Source of the DNA: Odontocerum albicorne
Lineage: Eukaryota; Arthropoda; Insecta; Trichoptera; Odontoceridae
DNA length: 64,000 nt
Reading direction: 5' to 3'
Assembly: GCA_949825065.1 (NCBI GenBank)
Contig: OX463847.1
Span: 37,317,036-37,381,035 of the forward strand
Shown here piece after piece: positions 1-56,610 of this stretch; position 1 is the stretch's first letter; every line of letters begins with the position of its first letter. A program made the translations under genes and the position numbers. Under the pieces are notes generated by a model. The model ran no database searches. It was not told the DNA's origin and was given only the letters and a program-made list of their open reading frames with translations.

Positions 1-304
1 CTTTGGACCTACGATGAAATTAACCACAAATATGTACACAATCTAAGTTAAAATATAATACATATATGAATAATGGTAAAATGAACGGTTATTTGTTATA
101 TGATCTAAATTAAGATGAATTTAGTGTAAAAAAAGTTAGTATTTTTTTTTAACCGACAATGCACAACTTTCCCGGGCCGACAACCAGAGAGAAAAAAACT
201 AGACAAATCTTTGACACAACATTTTCAATAGTTATGAACAAAATAAGTAGTGAATATTCTCCTTCATATAAAAGTTCACAGCCAATATTCTAGACGTATT
301 GAAT

Positions 305-470
305 AGTGATACTTACATATCATGATGTTATGTCCTTTTTGGAGTGGACAGAGAGGATATATCTCCACGCTTTTTTATCCACGTACACAATCTTTGCCTT
401 ATCCACATCTACACACCTTGTAAGACACGCTCTTCTGTTTCTGTCTCAAGCTAATGTTTTCCAACTTTTT
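305..470 (-). pseudogene. Non-LTR retrotransposon 3' end remnant
   Basis: On the minus strand the sequence reads roughly CVDVDKAKIVYVDKKAWRY, then ILSVHSKKDITS and a stop, the usual last residues of an insect non-LTR ORF2. The same ending pattern recurs at 43440-43735 and 60775-60985. Confidence 0.5.
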
Positions 471-3448
471 CCGAAAATCTCTGCATTCCAATTATTTATG
501 ATATCGTAAAATGCAATTAGATATTCTTTAGAAGCCACCTTTATCAATTTTGAAGCTTCATTTCCATATATTAAAGTAAGTACTAGCATAACATAGATTT
601 TGCGATTGATTTATAGGCAAAACAGTACTTACCATCGACCATACTTCGCATAGCAACAGGCACCTTTTAAATTTATTTCTATATTTTATTTTACCTCAAA
701 AACATGTTTCCCAGATAGAAAAATTCTTTAACTGGTCCCAATTTTTCATTGTTCACTCATACATAACGAATTCTCGTGAATCTTTGTCGATAGTTATGAC
801 TTTTGATTAACTTTTGTTTTATGAACATTATATACATTCTTTCATGATGGAAATTAGATGTATTATATATTGGAACATATGATGAAATGTTTCAGTATTT
901 TTATGACAACATTTATTAAAAAAACAGAACATTTTTAAAATATAAAACAAGAATTTGCCAAGATAATTTTTGACGAGTATTAAAATTGTAAACTAAGTGA
1001 GAAATTTGTAAACTTAGTAGCAAAAATGTTTCTCAATTTTTATATTTATTATATCAATAAAATTATAAGCAGAAGATCTGTATTAAAAACCAACCGTAAA
1101 AAACAGGGGTGTCGAAAAATAAATTCTCAACATCTTAGTGTTAAGTAACCATTACAAACCATTAAGTTACAGCGCCGAGTATTGTCAATAGTATTATATG
1201 GTATGTATCGTAGATTTCCTGTCAATAGTTTATAACACTACATACATGGTCTTTGATGAATACGTACAACGTTTAAGCTAGTTAAACTTCCAATATAAGT
1301 ATTAAAAATTGAATCCTACGATGAATAATTTAAGCCAACCGTAAAAATAACAATATAAAATCATGAGAAACCGTAATATCTCTTTGACATGTGCGCTGTA
1401 ATAATACATTATTTATGAAAGTAATTTTGTTGTATATTTTATACATGCACGTATTGTACATACCATACATATTTTATGATTATGAAGAAAAAAATAAGAT
1501 TTTTTAGTTATTAAATTATAAAAAGTGTGTTCAAAATAATAATTGCGATGTTATTAAATTAAAATTTCTTTCTAACAATTTATCTAACAATAAATTTTTT
1601 CTAGCAATAAAATCTCTTTCTAACAATTAATATTTTCCTACACATGACGAATATGCCCCGTTTTTAAATATTTGTCTAGAAAATAGTTGTTGCCATAGTT
1701 TGATTCATTATATCGGGTTTGCAAATGGTCGCCGTGTTTCGTTTAGAAACGTTTCCAATAATTTATAATGCGTTCTGGATATATTTCTAATGTAATATAT
1801 ATTGAAACAATTCTTTTATAATGTGAGTATGTTTTGTCACATTATTGTCTGGTCAGTGTCATTTTTAAGTGTAATTTTGGTTCATGCTTCCCCGTTTTGC
1901 TATGCTTCACGTTTATATTTTTCATATTTTTACGAGAAATATTGAGTTCTTCAGGTTTCCTTTCGTTACTTAGACAATTGTTCGGATTTCGTAATACGTA
2001 TTTTAATTAAACATTGAAGTAAAACAAAAAATATCAATTATTATGCTTTATGTTTCCCGGCTTCAATTGTGATAGTCCCGGCATGATTTTGGCGTTGTGA
2101 ATTTTTATTTGATAAAAGTTTGTTTTTTCAATATTTAGCATTTTGTGGTTGAAAATAATCTCGTTTTTATTTACATATTAGCTTTAGATCACACATTTTT
2201 GGTCTATGTCTAACAGTTTTGTCGAATGCGTTATATTGATATAGGTTGTATTTGCAAAAAAAAAACTAGATTATACAAATTAAACAAAACCTTCAGTTTC
2301 ATTGATAAGTGAAATTGATATTCTACTGGGATTTCGCAAACAATCCATCCAACCCGACACTTCGTCCAGTCAGGAATACAGCAGTGCTACAAAACGCCTT
2401 AATCCAGTTAGTTTCCATCCCTGCAAATTTAAAAAGTAGTGGATGGTGAAAGATAGGTGTCGGATTCCCAGAGTTTCTAATGGAAAATAATAAACAATAA
2501 CTAAGAGCTAATTTGAGTAATGTTTGTTTCTCTACTGTATTTATTTTACTTAAATCCTGTCATGTCCACATTATATTCACACATTGATATTAACCAAACA
2601 CTTTTTTTGGTTTTACTCTTGTACCATATTACACCTGAATTTATGTTTTTACATAGCTCAGAAGCTACTTTTTGATAATTCTTATAGTGCTATTAAGTAA
2701 TAACCCTATAAAAATCTGACAAAACGATAGACCGCAGGAGATTAAACCTGCCGATGATTGTCTTGGAACTTGGATCTCCTTGCCACCGAATCTGTCCATT
2801 TGATTTGCCAAGACTGTAAATTGCACAAGTCCAACAATTTGCACATAATAAACCGTTAGATGCACAGTTTCATTCATAGGATGACTGATAGTTATGCTAG
2901 ATTATGAGGGATTGCCTTTCATTTTAAGGTTTTTAAAGGTTGCTTTAACTGTCTCGCGATTCTAGAAGCACTAAGTTTATATGTACCTAATAAATATAGC
3001 CGTGCAAGGAATCATCCTCTGTTCTACACACCAACTTACAGGACGAATATGGCTAAACACTGAGTCACGTGTGATATATAGATATTGAACCAACTGAATG
3101 ACACTGTTGATATATTCTCGGTACTGCCTAGCAGTATGAGAAGAATCCTTGCTGATATTCATCCTAACGTATAAGCTAACGCTAGAAGCATGCCCTCTTT
3201 GTGTAACAGGAGAAATCCGTGCAAAGTGGATAAAAAAATATAAAAAATCTCCATGTGAATGATACTGAAAGCTCTATTTACATTATTTATTCCTTCATAT
3301 TGCTAGAGGTTATTTATAATAAGCTAAGAATAGTGTATAGAGAGCAAAAAGAAGTTATGCAATATATAAGTAATAAAACAGCTTATTGTATTGTATTACA
3401 CTTTGATTGTATACAATACAAACTGATGGCCTTATCTGTTTTCTTCAC

Positions 3449-3585
3449 ACTCCGTAATTGATGTAGAATATGTCAAACATTAAAAAAATATCTAATTGTG
3501 AATCTTAAAATACGAACTAGTCAATACTATCGATGTAGTAAATCAGAATAAAATAAATGTTTTTACAAGAGCGCTGAAAAAATTG
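3449..3585. repeat. Dispersed repeat shared with 38572-38710
   Basis: TCCGTAATTGATG, AATTGTGAATCT, AAATAC.AAC, TATGTAGTAAA-type blocks occur in the same order in both places. The second copy starts right beside the TTAA of the piggyBac fragment, so this may be part of a longer piggyBac-related repeat. Confidence 0.6.
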
Positions 3586-4387
3586 TAATAGTATATTATG
3601 CTTGAGAAAATGTAGGATGGTCTCTGTGACATTTGAAATGTCATGTCTCAAAGGGATGGGGTAAAATCGTTTTTTTTACAAATCGGAGAAGTGACTAATA
3701 GTTAAAAAACATATGATCGAGGAAAGTGTGATTGATATTGTATTGTATACTATGATACGGAATAGATTTTTAGTGCAGTGAAGGCAGGCAGATGGCATAG
3801 AAACATTAAAGAGAATTTTACATGTAAAAAAAAATGTAGATCTAAATACTATACAAAATACCATTATTACGGTATATTATTACAAAATATGGAACTGGTT
3901 AAATCAATATTACAGTGGTCAATAAATCTTTGATTATAGGCATTAGCAGCATAAGAGGAGTCCAAGATCTGTTCTGGATACGATGAGACTGCAACACTTT
4001 TGCTAGAGTGATTTTGTTCATTGGGGGGGACCTGACAAAGCATTAAAAAGAAGTTATATTCTGCAACATATTAGCCGTATTTTAGAAAATAACTTCAATG
4101 CCTAGCCTAGCAAATTTTCCAGTAACTTTATAAATAACACATAGATAACCTTTGGGTCACGACTCAAAATTGGGTCAGTTGGTATTTTGAATGGGCTGCA
4201 AAATATTCTCAATAACAGTATTTTAATATTTTTTTTGCATAACGTTATAAAAGCATTTGAAGTTTCCTTGGACTTTTGATTAATATTTGATATTATAGAA
4301 TAATGGAAGTAAAATAAGTGATTTTGTTTCCTAAGAGGTAATATGGAAGTAGAATAATATGTTTGTGAACATTTTCCAGAAGCAACA

Positions 4388-47996
<43,609 letters not shown>

Positions 47997-48170
47997 ATGC
48001 GCATCATTTCAATTTTACCAATGATTGATGTTTTTTTTCTCTTTAATATCTTTCCAATTGGTACATATGTTTGTGAAAGATCAGATCGTGAGTGTAATAT
48101 TTAATAAGAGATTCACCATCATCAGTTGAGAACATTTATTGAAGAAATAAACTTGAGATTGTCACCTCAC
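47997..48170 (+). other. Prp8: Prp8 3' UTR (end estimated)
   Basis: An AATAAA signal at 48146-48151 follows the stop by 150 bp, so cleavage near 48170 is likely. Another AATAAA at 48477-48482 could give a longer form. The exact end cannot be fixed without transcripts. Confidence 0.5.
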
Positions 48171-48487
48171 AATTGACATTTAAGGCTTTGTGATGATCTA
48201 ATCCTAGTAAGATTGTGAAAATCACTAGGCAAATACTATTTAAAATGTGAGTAAACGTCTTTATTTTTTTTAAAGTCAGTTTTTAATGATAGTGTGTATT
48301 AAATTTATTTTGTTTAAAGTTTATTGTATAGACAGTGTTTTTTATTTAAGTATCCCTACATTGAGTGTTCATAAAAAGTATTTTTTTATATAACTATGGA
48401 AATAAGGATTTAAAAACAAAACTGTTAGTCACATTCAAAATTGTGTCATTGTTTTAAAAAAAATATGAATTTCTTCAATAAAAAGAC

Positions 48488-48700
48488 TCTTGTGACCTAG
48501 TTGACAAGACACTTTCCAATCCAGGGGTTGCGATTTAGATTCCTTTAAAAAAAAATTGGGTAAAATCTTTTTTTTAAAAGGTTCAGTCCAGTATTAACTG
48601 CTGTAACATCTATTTGGTTGGTTAGAAGAGATTGCCACATAACATTAAATCTGTTAGGTTGTTCCTGTATACAACTTAAGTGTAATACGTAAAATATATT
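48488..48700 (+). repeat. SINE copy downstream of Prp8
   Basis: Eroded box A (GTGACCTAGTTGACAAGAC), box B (GCGATTTAGATTCC), then ATTTGGTTGGTTAGAAGAG, GCCACATAACATTAAATC and TGTATACAACTTAAGTGTAA. Confidence 0.65.
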
Positions 48701-48760
48701 ATGATAAAATAACATAAAAAGTCTTTAAAATGTGATTTTCTTCAATAAATTTTTTTTATA

Positions 48761-49684
48761 CTACCTTGATCAAAAAGTTTTAGGACTTAATTCATAAAAT
48801 CGAAAATACAAGTTTATTCATCAAAATCGATATGGACCCCTTCAAAGTACTCCCCATTGACTGCAACGCACTTACGCCAGCGCTTGATCCAATCCTCGAA
48901 ACACCGCTGGTACTCAATTTTCGGTATGTCCATCAGAGCCGTCTTCGATTTTTTCATGACATCCTCTTGGGTGCTGTAACGCGTTCCACGAAGCGGTTTT
49001 TTAAGTCGGTTGAACAGGAAAAAGTCGCAGGGAGCCAGATTAGGTGAATTCGAAGGCTGCTGGATAGTAGTGTTGTTTTTGGTCAAAAACTCACGGAAAT
49101 CACGTCTTTCGCTATTTCAACGCGGTCCTTTTTTTGCATGAAATTGAGGTCTTTCGGCACCAGTTTTGCAGCGACACGTCTGAGGCCCAAATCACTAACC
49201 CAATGCCTTGAGCGGATCCATAACCGATGTTCAAGTCCTGTGCCAGCTCTCTGATGGTCAATTTGTGGTTTTCGCCCAACATTTCTTTGGTTTTATCAAT
49301 GTTTTCATCGGTTTTCGACTGCCACTGCGTTCATCATTCTCGACCGACTCACAACTACTTCTGAAGCGTTCGTGCCACCAAAAAACACTTCTCCAACATT
49401 TCCAAGGTCTGCGGACCGTTAAATCCGTTTTTCACACAAAATTTAATGCAAACTCGTTGATGCACAGTTGATGCCATTTTCAAACTTGTAAAAAATCGAA
49501 AACACGCACAAAGGTAGATGTACTCAGTACAGCGTAACTTTTACAAATGTTAAGCTATGACGCTGAAATTTGGAGGGAAGTGTCAATGATAGATGTGCTA
49601 ATCTAACAAAAAAAAAAAGAATTCCAATCGGGTGACTGACAGCGCCACACGGTGGCCGGTCCTAAAACTTTTTGGTCAAGGTAG
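48761..49684 (-). mobile_element. mariner with internal deletion (924 bp, TA duplication), downstream of Prp8
   Basis: Ends CTACCTTGATCAAAAAGTTT and mirror image with TA at 48759-48760 and 49685-49686. About 370 bp shorter than a full mariner. Lies antisense, 600 bp past the likely Prp8 polyadenylation site. Confidence 0.95.
48814..49473 (-). pseudogene. mariner transposase remnant, centre deleted
   Basis: On the minus strand the N-terminal part begins MASTVHQRVCIKF near 49473 with HTH-like sequence (KLTIRELAQDLNIGYG near 49260), then degrades. After the break the C-terminal part reads SNSPNLAPCDFFLFNRLKKP to GVHIDFDE at 48814. The blocks with the first two catalytic Asp residues are gone. 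Confidence 0.82.
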
Positions 49685-49686
49685 TA

Positions 49687-52346
49687 AGCATAAATTGTGG
49701 ATAGTTTGTAATACTGTAGAAAATCCAAGAAAAAAACACCGTCTATGACATAAATATGGACTTATGTGATGTAATATGGCAAAATGATGCTTTCAGGAAA
49801 GAAAATATGTTGAAATTGAAGATACCGACATACTAATGTTACTTTTTTTCGTTCAAATTCAATTATCGAAAAAAATGTACATAGTATTTTTTTGTAGCAT
49901 TTGAAACTTTTTTTTAAAATTTTTGTGATGATAGAATTTAAGGTTAAAATTTTGTACATATTTTCTTTATTTTAAATAAATAAATGAATGATATATATTT
50001 TTTAATTATTGCCCCTTATCATGTTTGAAATCACTTTCATATTCAGTAAATAAATGACTTCTTCCCAGCCAGGATTGTGTAATAAGACCTTTGCTTTGGC
50101 TTGTTTCATGAGTTGGAAAGTCTTGTGGTAATAGAGGATTGAGGAAGCATTTGAGGGTTATTTTTTTAAACTTTGTAATGTACTATTCGTACAGGAATTT
50201 TAAGTATGTGGTAATCCAGTATTTACAAACGGAAGATCTATAAACTTTCTATTTTGATTCCTATTGGTAAGTTTTCTTCTCAAATATGCTGGGAAGTGTC
50301 CACAAAGGCTGCAGTCTTCTTTTTGTGTTCATAATTTTAACATAAGTTGAATACAGGCATGCTACATCGGGACCTTTTTAGATATCACCGGGAATTGAAT
50401 CTGAAACCTCGGGATGGATGATAAGCATTCTACTAACTAAACCGTAAATGTGTATCATGGTAGGTATATTAAAATAGAAAACAATAGCAATGGTTTTTCA
50501 TACTTTTATTGAAAAATCGAACATTACATCAAATATACGACACTTATAATAATTTTAAGAAAGTTATGGTCAATAATTGGCGACTTGTACGATACTATTT
50601 CAGTACAAGAAGGATTAGAGTACAGTAATTCAACTAAGAAAACAACTTTATATTGTCCTTAACTTGAGGTCAGGTCTTGTAGGAAAATATATTTTCAATA
50701 TCTTAATACTGCAACTCAAATCCGATTTTTTCAATCTAAAATATGTAGTAAGAAATAAAACCAATCTTTAAAATAATATGTTTTCTACATAAATCACATA
50801 ATATCTTTAATTTTTTTATTTCAAAGTATAATAAGTGAAAAGCCAACTAATATCTTTATTGACAAAATAGTCGAAGCTAAAAGTCAAATTTTAAAATACG
50901 TTATTCTACAATACATAATACAAGTACAAAATAGGTCATTCTACAATACGAAAAGCAAAGGTAAATTAAAAAATAAATACATTACAACTGGGCTTTTATT
51001 CTGAATGGATAATAAGTGGTGAGAATGAAGTTTCAGAGATACAAATATAAAATACTTAACAACTGGGCTTTTATTTTGAATGGATAATGAATGACTGGCG
51101 AGGATGAAGTTTCAGAGATACAAATATAAAATACTTTACAACTGGGCTTTTATTCTGAATGGATAATGAATGACTAGTCAAGATGAAGTTTCAGAGATAC
51201 AAATATGTTTGACAACTGAGTCTTTATTCTGAAACGATAATGGATGACTGGTGAGGATGAAGCTTCAGAGGTATACAGTAAAACCATTCAAAAAGTTCTG
51301 TTTAATTATAAAATCCTGTTCAAAGGCTCCAAAACTGCTTTTCCATTCTAATACTTTTCTATCATACAATCTTGACTTTGAAATTCAAGGGATAATACCA
51401 CAAAAAAAGTAATCTCAACCCTTTTTAAAACAGGTAACCCTACACTTTAATCAGGTGGTATACTCGTATAATAACTCAATTCTAGTTATCGGAACCATTA
51501 TATTTCAGATGTTCTCATGTGATCAAGGTAGATTGTTAATCCATCTGTTGGATGAATGATACCTGTGGTGTACAGAATTCAATAAATAGTAAATAGGTTT
51601 ATTCTTGGCAAGCTGTAAGCACACCATCTTTACCCATCGTTAACATTATCATTGATAAACCCAAAATTCCGATGGCAAGGACATCCAAGTTCTAAGACAA
51701 TCGGCAGGTTCAATCTACCGAAATCATGAGCAGATTTATGCAGTACAATTTTTTTGTCGGTATCACAATTAAATTTTATGCTTATTCAAGTAAAAGAAAT
51801 TTAAATAAGTTCCATGTTTTATTATTTGACAATTGATTGTGTTTCCTAAGGGAAAGTAATTTTGACCCATCAATAGTAAAAATATGACTTGTCTAAAATC
51901 AAAATTTTTCCATGAACAGAAACTAAAACGAATTTTTGGATTTTTGGTCAAATCAAAGGTTAGAATTTCTTGTGTACTTTTATTGTACCCAAATAATTTA
52001 CAATTTTTATTTAAATTGACTTTGCAATGCCATTTCATTAGGGGATACTGTTTATATAAAGAAATATAGAGTTAAAATTTTCTTCCATCATCTCAATTGC
52101 TAAACCATTTACTTTATCCATTATACGTTAGTGAACGTATTACTTGCATTTTATATAATAATTTTACATATCTAACATGCAGAGCTACCGCCAGAGCCAT
52201 TTTTGTGAGAAAGCCAAAAATATCATCCGTTGTAATGAATTAACCATCACTGTAATGAATCATATATCCCAGGATGGATCTTAGCTGCCTTCAGAATCTG
52301 TCATCATTCTGTCTACGGCATCTGTTTACCAGCTACTCCTAGAACA
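49687..52346. other. Intergenic stretch after the deleted mariner
   Basis: AT-rich with the tandem array at 50984 and a tRNA-like antisense remnant near 50390. No coding region seen. Confidence 0.5.
50984..51273. repeat. Tandem array of a 74-79-bp unit, 4 copies, downstream of Prp8
   Basis: Units start ACAACTGGGCTTTTATTCTG at 50984, 51059 and 51138 and in altered form at 51212, each ending near GATGAAGTTTCAGAGATAC. Unit length varies and copies differ by a few bases, so the array is older than the one in the cyclase. No open frame runs through it. Confidence 0.9.
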
Positions 52347-52465
52347 CGACCTCCGTGGCCTGGTGGTAAGACGCTTGTCTGGTTTTCACTTAGGGCCCAT
52401 TAAAACATCTTTCTGGTTGGTTGGAACAGATTGCCACATGGCAATAAACACGCCAGGTGAAATAA
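52347..52465 (+). repeat. SINE copy with internal deletion
   Basis: GACCTCCGTGGCCTGGTGG (box A) jumps directly to the body (GGTTTTCACTTAGGG, TTTCTGGTTGGTTGG, GCCACATGGCAATAAAC), so box B and the segment after it are lost. Confidence 0.75.
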
Positions 52466-52524
52466 ATAAATAAAAAAAAAATATGACAGGCCACCTCCAT
52501 CCATCTTGAATTCAGTCTGCGCAT

Positions 52525-52690
52525 TCTTCTACGTCCTATTGGATCCACGTTAGCAGCTAAGTTCAAATGTATATAAATGCAGCTAAGTTCCAACGTATAT
52601 AGCAGCTAAGTTCAAATGTATAAGATCAAATGTCCACTCTTCTACGTCTTATTGGATCCACGTTAGCAGCTAAGTTCAAATGTATGATAT
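52525..52690. repeat. Nested local duplications
   Basis: CTTCTACGTCCTATTGGATC and GCAGCTAAGTTCAAATGTAT occur twice at a spacing of about 108 bp, with two extra copies of AGCAGCTAAGTTC between them. Confidence 0.8.
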
Positions 52691-54084
52691 AGATCAAATT
52701 GTTATCTAAAACATACTTGGTGAGATTTGTTGTACGATAACTAAATTGTTTATTGAACCAAGTTGAATTAGTGGCAAATTTTGCAAACATTTTGTGTCCT
52801 GAAGATCATTGATTTTAACACAGGAAGCCAGATGAATAAGTGTTTATAGCTTAATGGATCTTCAGAATTTGATTGTCATGTCTTTCTTGACATATTTCTT
52901 ATGAACTGTGTCTGTTGTAAAAATGTATAAAGACATTGACAAAATCTGCAATAATTGTTGATTGTTGGAGTCATGATAAGTGCCACATTTGTATAGACAG
53001 CGCCCCTAGGCAGTTTACTGCTTGCTCTCCCACACTCTCCACCAATATGTAATTAAAATAATTATTAACCTCCCCATTTTCGATGATAATGTATTTCACA
53101 CCACAAAACAACAACTACAGTTTTCATATTGCTTTCTTCTCCACGAATGCATCAACAATGTCATTCAATATTCACTGTTACGAGTATGTGTGATATAAAT
53201 ATTATAGCATATGTATGGGTAGTATGTAGTTATGAGTAACCTAGATCATGGTTTGCAGGTGGTTATCCCACGGCCACACATTGATGTCAAGTACATGTCA
53301 CATCCTGTGTCAACTCATTTAACAGTGACGACATACGGATTATATTTTTGTACTTTTTAAAATATTTTTATAACCTACTTATGAATCTGGGCTATCGTAG
53401 GCAAATGCCTAGGTTTACCTGTTAGTAAACACGGTTTTGGTCACGATACTCAACAATATATAAAACATCCAAGCAGAAGGCTTCTTATGCTTTGTGGAAT
53501 TGAGATTATAATCTTTGTCTTATCAAATTTCTGTATTCTCTTTCAAAACTTATTCAATACAATTAGTGACATTTCCATGTTATTTTACCATATCTTAACT
53601 ATAATAATTTTTTTATAAAGTAAATGTACATTCATGTAACACATATAATGTTTTGTCATTGTCATGCTTTATAAACTACCCTTAAATCTATTTTCCAACA
53701 TAAACTTACTAATAGCGAGTTTTTTTTAAATGACTGTTTTTTTATACTTCTGTTAGGAGGCAGAGTAGAAGATACAGTAGTCCTGCAATATAATATGTTA
53801 TTTTATAAAATTCCTCAAATTTTTTTTATAGGCTTTAAAATGTGTTGATTATACAGCAAAACAACGTGGAAAGGTTTTGTTTTCATTCAAGATACACTTT
53901 CTAATGTAAAGAGAGCAGTAACAAAACATTGATGAAAAATAACATCAGCCTATGTGTATATAGACCAAACTTTCAAATACTGAAAAAATGTTTAGACCAC
54001 CACATGTAAAAATGTGTTGGTCATGCATTAAGTTAAATAGTCACAGAAACTCTACAAGCTTCCAGAGATATAATTTCACTTTCA
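52691..54084. other. Intergenic, nothing recognised
   Basis: AT-rich sequence without repeats shared with the rest of the window and without meaningful open frames. Confidence 0.5.
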
Positions 54085-54225
54085 CCAGAGGAGCACAGCC
54101 CCTGATGATGTGGTGAAAACCTTGAAACCAGTAAGGTTATACCGTTATATAAAGTGGAATAAACAGTGTTGGATTAAACAAATAACAATTTCTTTAAACC
54201 TTCACAGTGTTAATGCCTTAACTAC
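54085..54225 (+). repeat. Single copy of the same dispersed repeat
   Basis: CCTGATGATGTGGTGAAAAC, CTTGAAACCAGTAAGG, GTGGAATAAACAGTG, then CTTTAAACCTTCACAGTG and TTAATGCCTTAACTA, matching the outer part of the 61440 dimer. Confidence 0.75.
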
Positions 54226-54891
54226 GAGTATAAATAACATCTTTATGTACCATGTCCAGTCTCCCTGACTTCTCGGCGATCACTCTAGAGAAAATATCTG
54301 TCATTGGCGGCATGGAATAACTACTCGACTCTGATATCTGTACATTCACAATTGTTGCATAACTATGACAGGCACCTTCTACGGTTTCCGCATCGACCCT
54401 CAATTTTGCCCATGAATATTTATTTTAAGATGAGATATTTTTCTCCTCACAATGTATGACCCAGATAGGAAATCTTTTATTTATTCACATCAGAAGTAAA
54501 GAATATAAAGGTTTCTTCTATTCTACCTCCAGTAACTTCTCATTCGGTCATTTTTAAATTGAAAAATATCAATGTGCTATTTATTTACTTTCAATACAAT
54601 TTTCAATTAGACGATCTCAACTCTTTTTTAAACTCTTCCGTTTCAAACATACTTTTAGCATTTTAAATTATTGTATTAAATGAACAATATTTTTTTATCA
54701 TATGTCTTTAAAGTAAGGACCACTGTTCAAACAATTTCTATGCAATAATTGGCTGATGTTCAAATATTGAACGGCTCGGGGAAACTGTAAGCCATTTTTA
54801 TCATACAATTTTAAAATTTATCCTGAATATGAAAAACTTGATTAATCTGTAAGATGCGTATTTGGTAATCAGAATTATATAAATTCAATAA

Positions 54892-55100
54892 TCTTCGTGT
54901 CCTTGTTGGTAAGACGATTGTCTTCCATTGGTTTGTAGGATTGATTGCCATTTGTATCCACATTTTTTAAAAAGGGTTTTAGCCAGGTTTTCACTTAAGG
55001 CTTATTTAATGCCTTTCTGACTGATTTGAAGATTTTATCACATGGCAATATATTCGTTAGGTTGTATTGTATACAACGAAAGTGCAATTCAATAAATACT
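54892..55100 (+). repeat. SINE copy between Prp8 and the cyclase gene
   Basis: Box A TTGTTGGTAAGACGATTG, altered box B, body GGTTTTCACTTAAGGC and CACATGGCAATATATTC, tail GTATACAACGAAAGTGCAA. Confidence 0.75.
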
Positions 55101-55944
55101 GTTGATTATTCACATTTATCATTATGATAATACAAATTTAAATTTACTATGCAACTTGAAGATTTGATTCAATTTCGATATTTACTTTTCAGTGAAATGT
55201 TAGTGTGGTATAGTTTCATTCTCCCATACCCCCTAATTTTTAAATAAACTTAAGATAACTATAGAGACAAAATCAGGGAGTAACCTGAAAGTCTACAAAA
55301 TTTGGTGAAGAATACTGGCGAGGGCACAGTGGTCCATTTCTAATTGTAACTCCTTATCATTTACATAATCTTTTACTCCTATAAAGAGATACATTTCAAA
55401 TTTGGGTAGCAAAAAACAGTGACTATCCCATATTAGAATAATTTTCTAAAATAATTAAATATATTTCATTTGTCCATTTGGAATTGTAATTATGGTATAT
55501 CATGCCCACCTTAAGATATTTTCAAGTTAAGTAAGTATTTTATGTGATGCATTAATTTAAAATCAGTTAGTAAATTAATGTTAAAGGTATTTCATGGAAA
55601 ATAAAAACAAATTTTTGACAAATAAAAAGTTAAAAAATCTTTGAATTTACATTGAATATCTCCTAAATGAGTTTTGTGGACATTATTACAATTCCAAGTT
55701 ACATGTGATTTGTTGAGTTGAGAAATCTCAATTGGAACACAAATCTCATCTCAGAGGATATGGGGTGATCTCATAAGAGCCCAGCAATTTATTCCTTAAG
55801 GGACGTTTTCAAAGAAATTCCGTATCACTCATGATAGAAGCAGTTTGTTCACATATAATATTGAGATATTCAGACATGAACAACAGAAAAAAAGAGTATT
55901 TCAAATATTTTATGATGAGTATCAGACAACTGATATTGATTTTA

Positions 55945-56168
55945 TAGGTTTTGGTGATTAGTTATAACTCCTTGGACTTGTTAGTTTTTGGTGATTAGTT
56001 ATAACTCCTTGGACTTGTTAGGTTTTGGTGATTAGTTATATAACTCCTTGGACTTGTTAGTTTTTGGTGATTAGTTATAACTCCTTGGACTTGTTAGGTT
56101 TTGGTGATTAGTTATAACTCCTTGGACTTGTTAGGTTTTGGTGATTAGTTATAACTCCTTGGACTTGT
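55945..56168. repeat. 37-bp tandem repeat covering the cyclase stop codon, 6 copies
   Basis: Six head-to-tail copies of a 37-bp unit (TAGGTTTTGGTGATTAG... ending GGACTTGT on the + strand), the third with an extra TA, followed by a partial seventh start. Copies differ at only one or two positions, so the expansion is recent. The copy nearest the gene encodes KSKEL and the TAA on the minus strand; the others fall in the 3' UTR. Confidence 0.95.
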
Positions 56169-56304
56169 TAGGTTTGACTTTTCTCGAATGGAGTCTCTGC
56201 AAGTAAGCCGGCTGTTCATCTTCAGGAGTCCATTGTGATGGTGCCCCTCTGGATACTCCGCCCTCGCGTTGTGTCAGCCAGTATGTTACCATTGGACCTT
56301 TGCC
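56149..56304 (-). CDS. Receptor-type guanylate cyclase, last exon with stop
   Basis: On the minus strand the acceptor TTTTCAG is followed by GKGPMVTYWLTQREGG, the usual end of the receptor guanylate cyclase catalytic domain (GKG.M.TYWL), then a short tail rich in P, Q and K ending NKSKEL and TAA; 51 residues. The last codons, the stop and the start of the 3' UTR are the first unit of a 37-bp tandem array (55945-56168). A possible minus-strand AATAAA lies at 55788-55793. Confidence 0.9.
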   Translation of the reverse strand, partial: GKGPMVTYWLTQREGGVSRGAPSQWTPEDEQPAYLQRLHSRKVKPNKSKEL

Positions 56305-56610
56305 CTGAAAATAAATTAGGGTTAGCAAATTTCTGGATTTTTTAAAGTTTCCAATCTAATGAGGTGTTTCAGATTTGGGGGACCATAGATAAGATTTATC
56401 CATGAAGGCTATGTTCTACCTTCTTCTTCTTCTCAGTGTCATGTCAGGTCCCCCCAACGTTGAATATTACTTGAGAGTAGATATCTTTGTCCCCAGCAGT
56501 CCGAAAAAGATCTCCAACGCCCCTTATGCCAGTCCAATCACGTATATTGCGGAGTCAGAAGATTTGCCTCCTGCCAACTCCTCTTCGGCCTTCTATTTTG
56601 CCTTGGATGA

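Larger units (their letters stand above)
1..4379. other. Upstream region of Prp8, no gene recognised
   Basis: Very AT-rich. Contains a non-LTR tail relic (305-470) and a dispersed repeat (3449-3585). The Prp8 promoter and 5' untranslated exon should lie here or further left, because the first coding exon has an acceptor, but I cannot place them. Small open frames here have no recognisable product. Confidence 0.6.

Noticed and set aside
2665..2877. 70-codon minus-strand frame upstream of Prp8
   Set aside because: No recognisable domain or splice context; length is within chance for this sequence.
50984..51273. CRISPR-like or coding repeat
   Set aside because: No spacers and no continuous frame; plain tandem duplication.
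55945..56168. CRISPR-like array
   Set aside because: Units are contiguous with no unique spacers, and the context is an insect gene.
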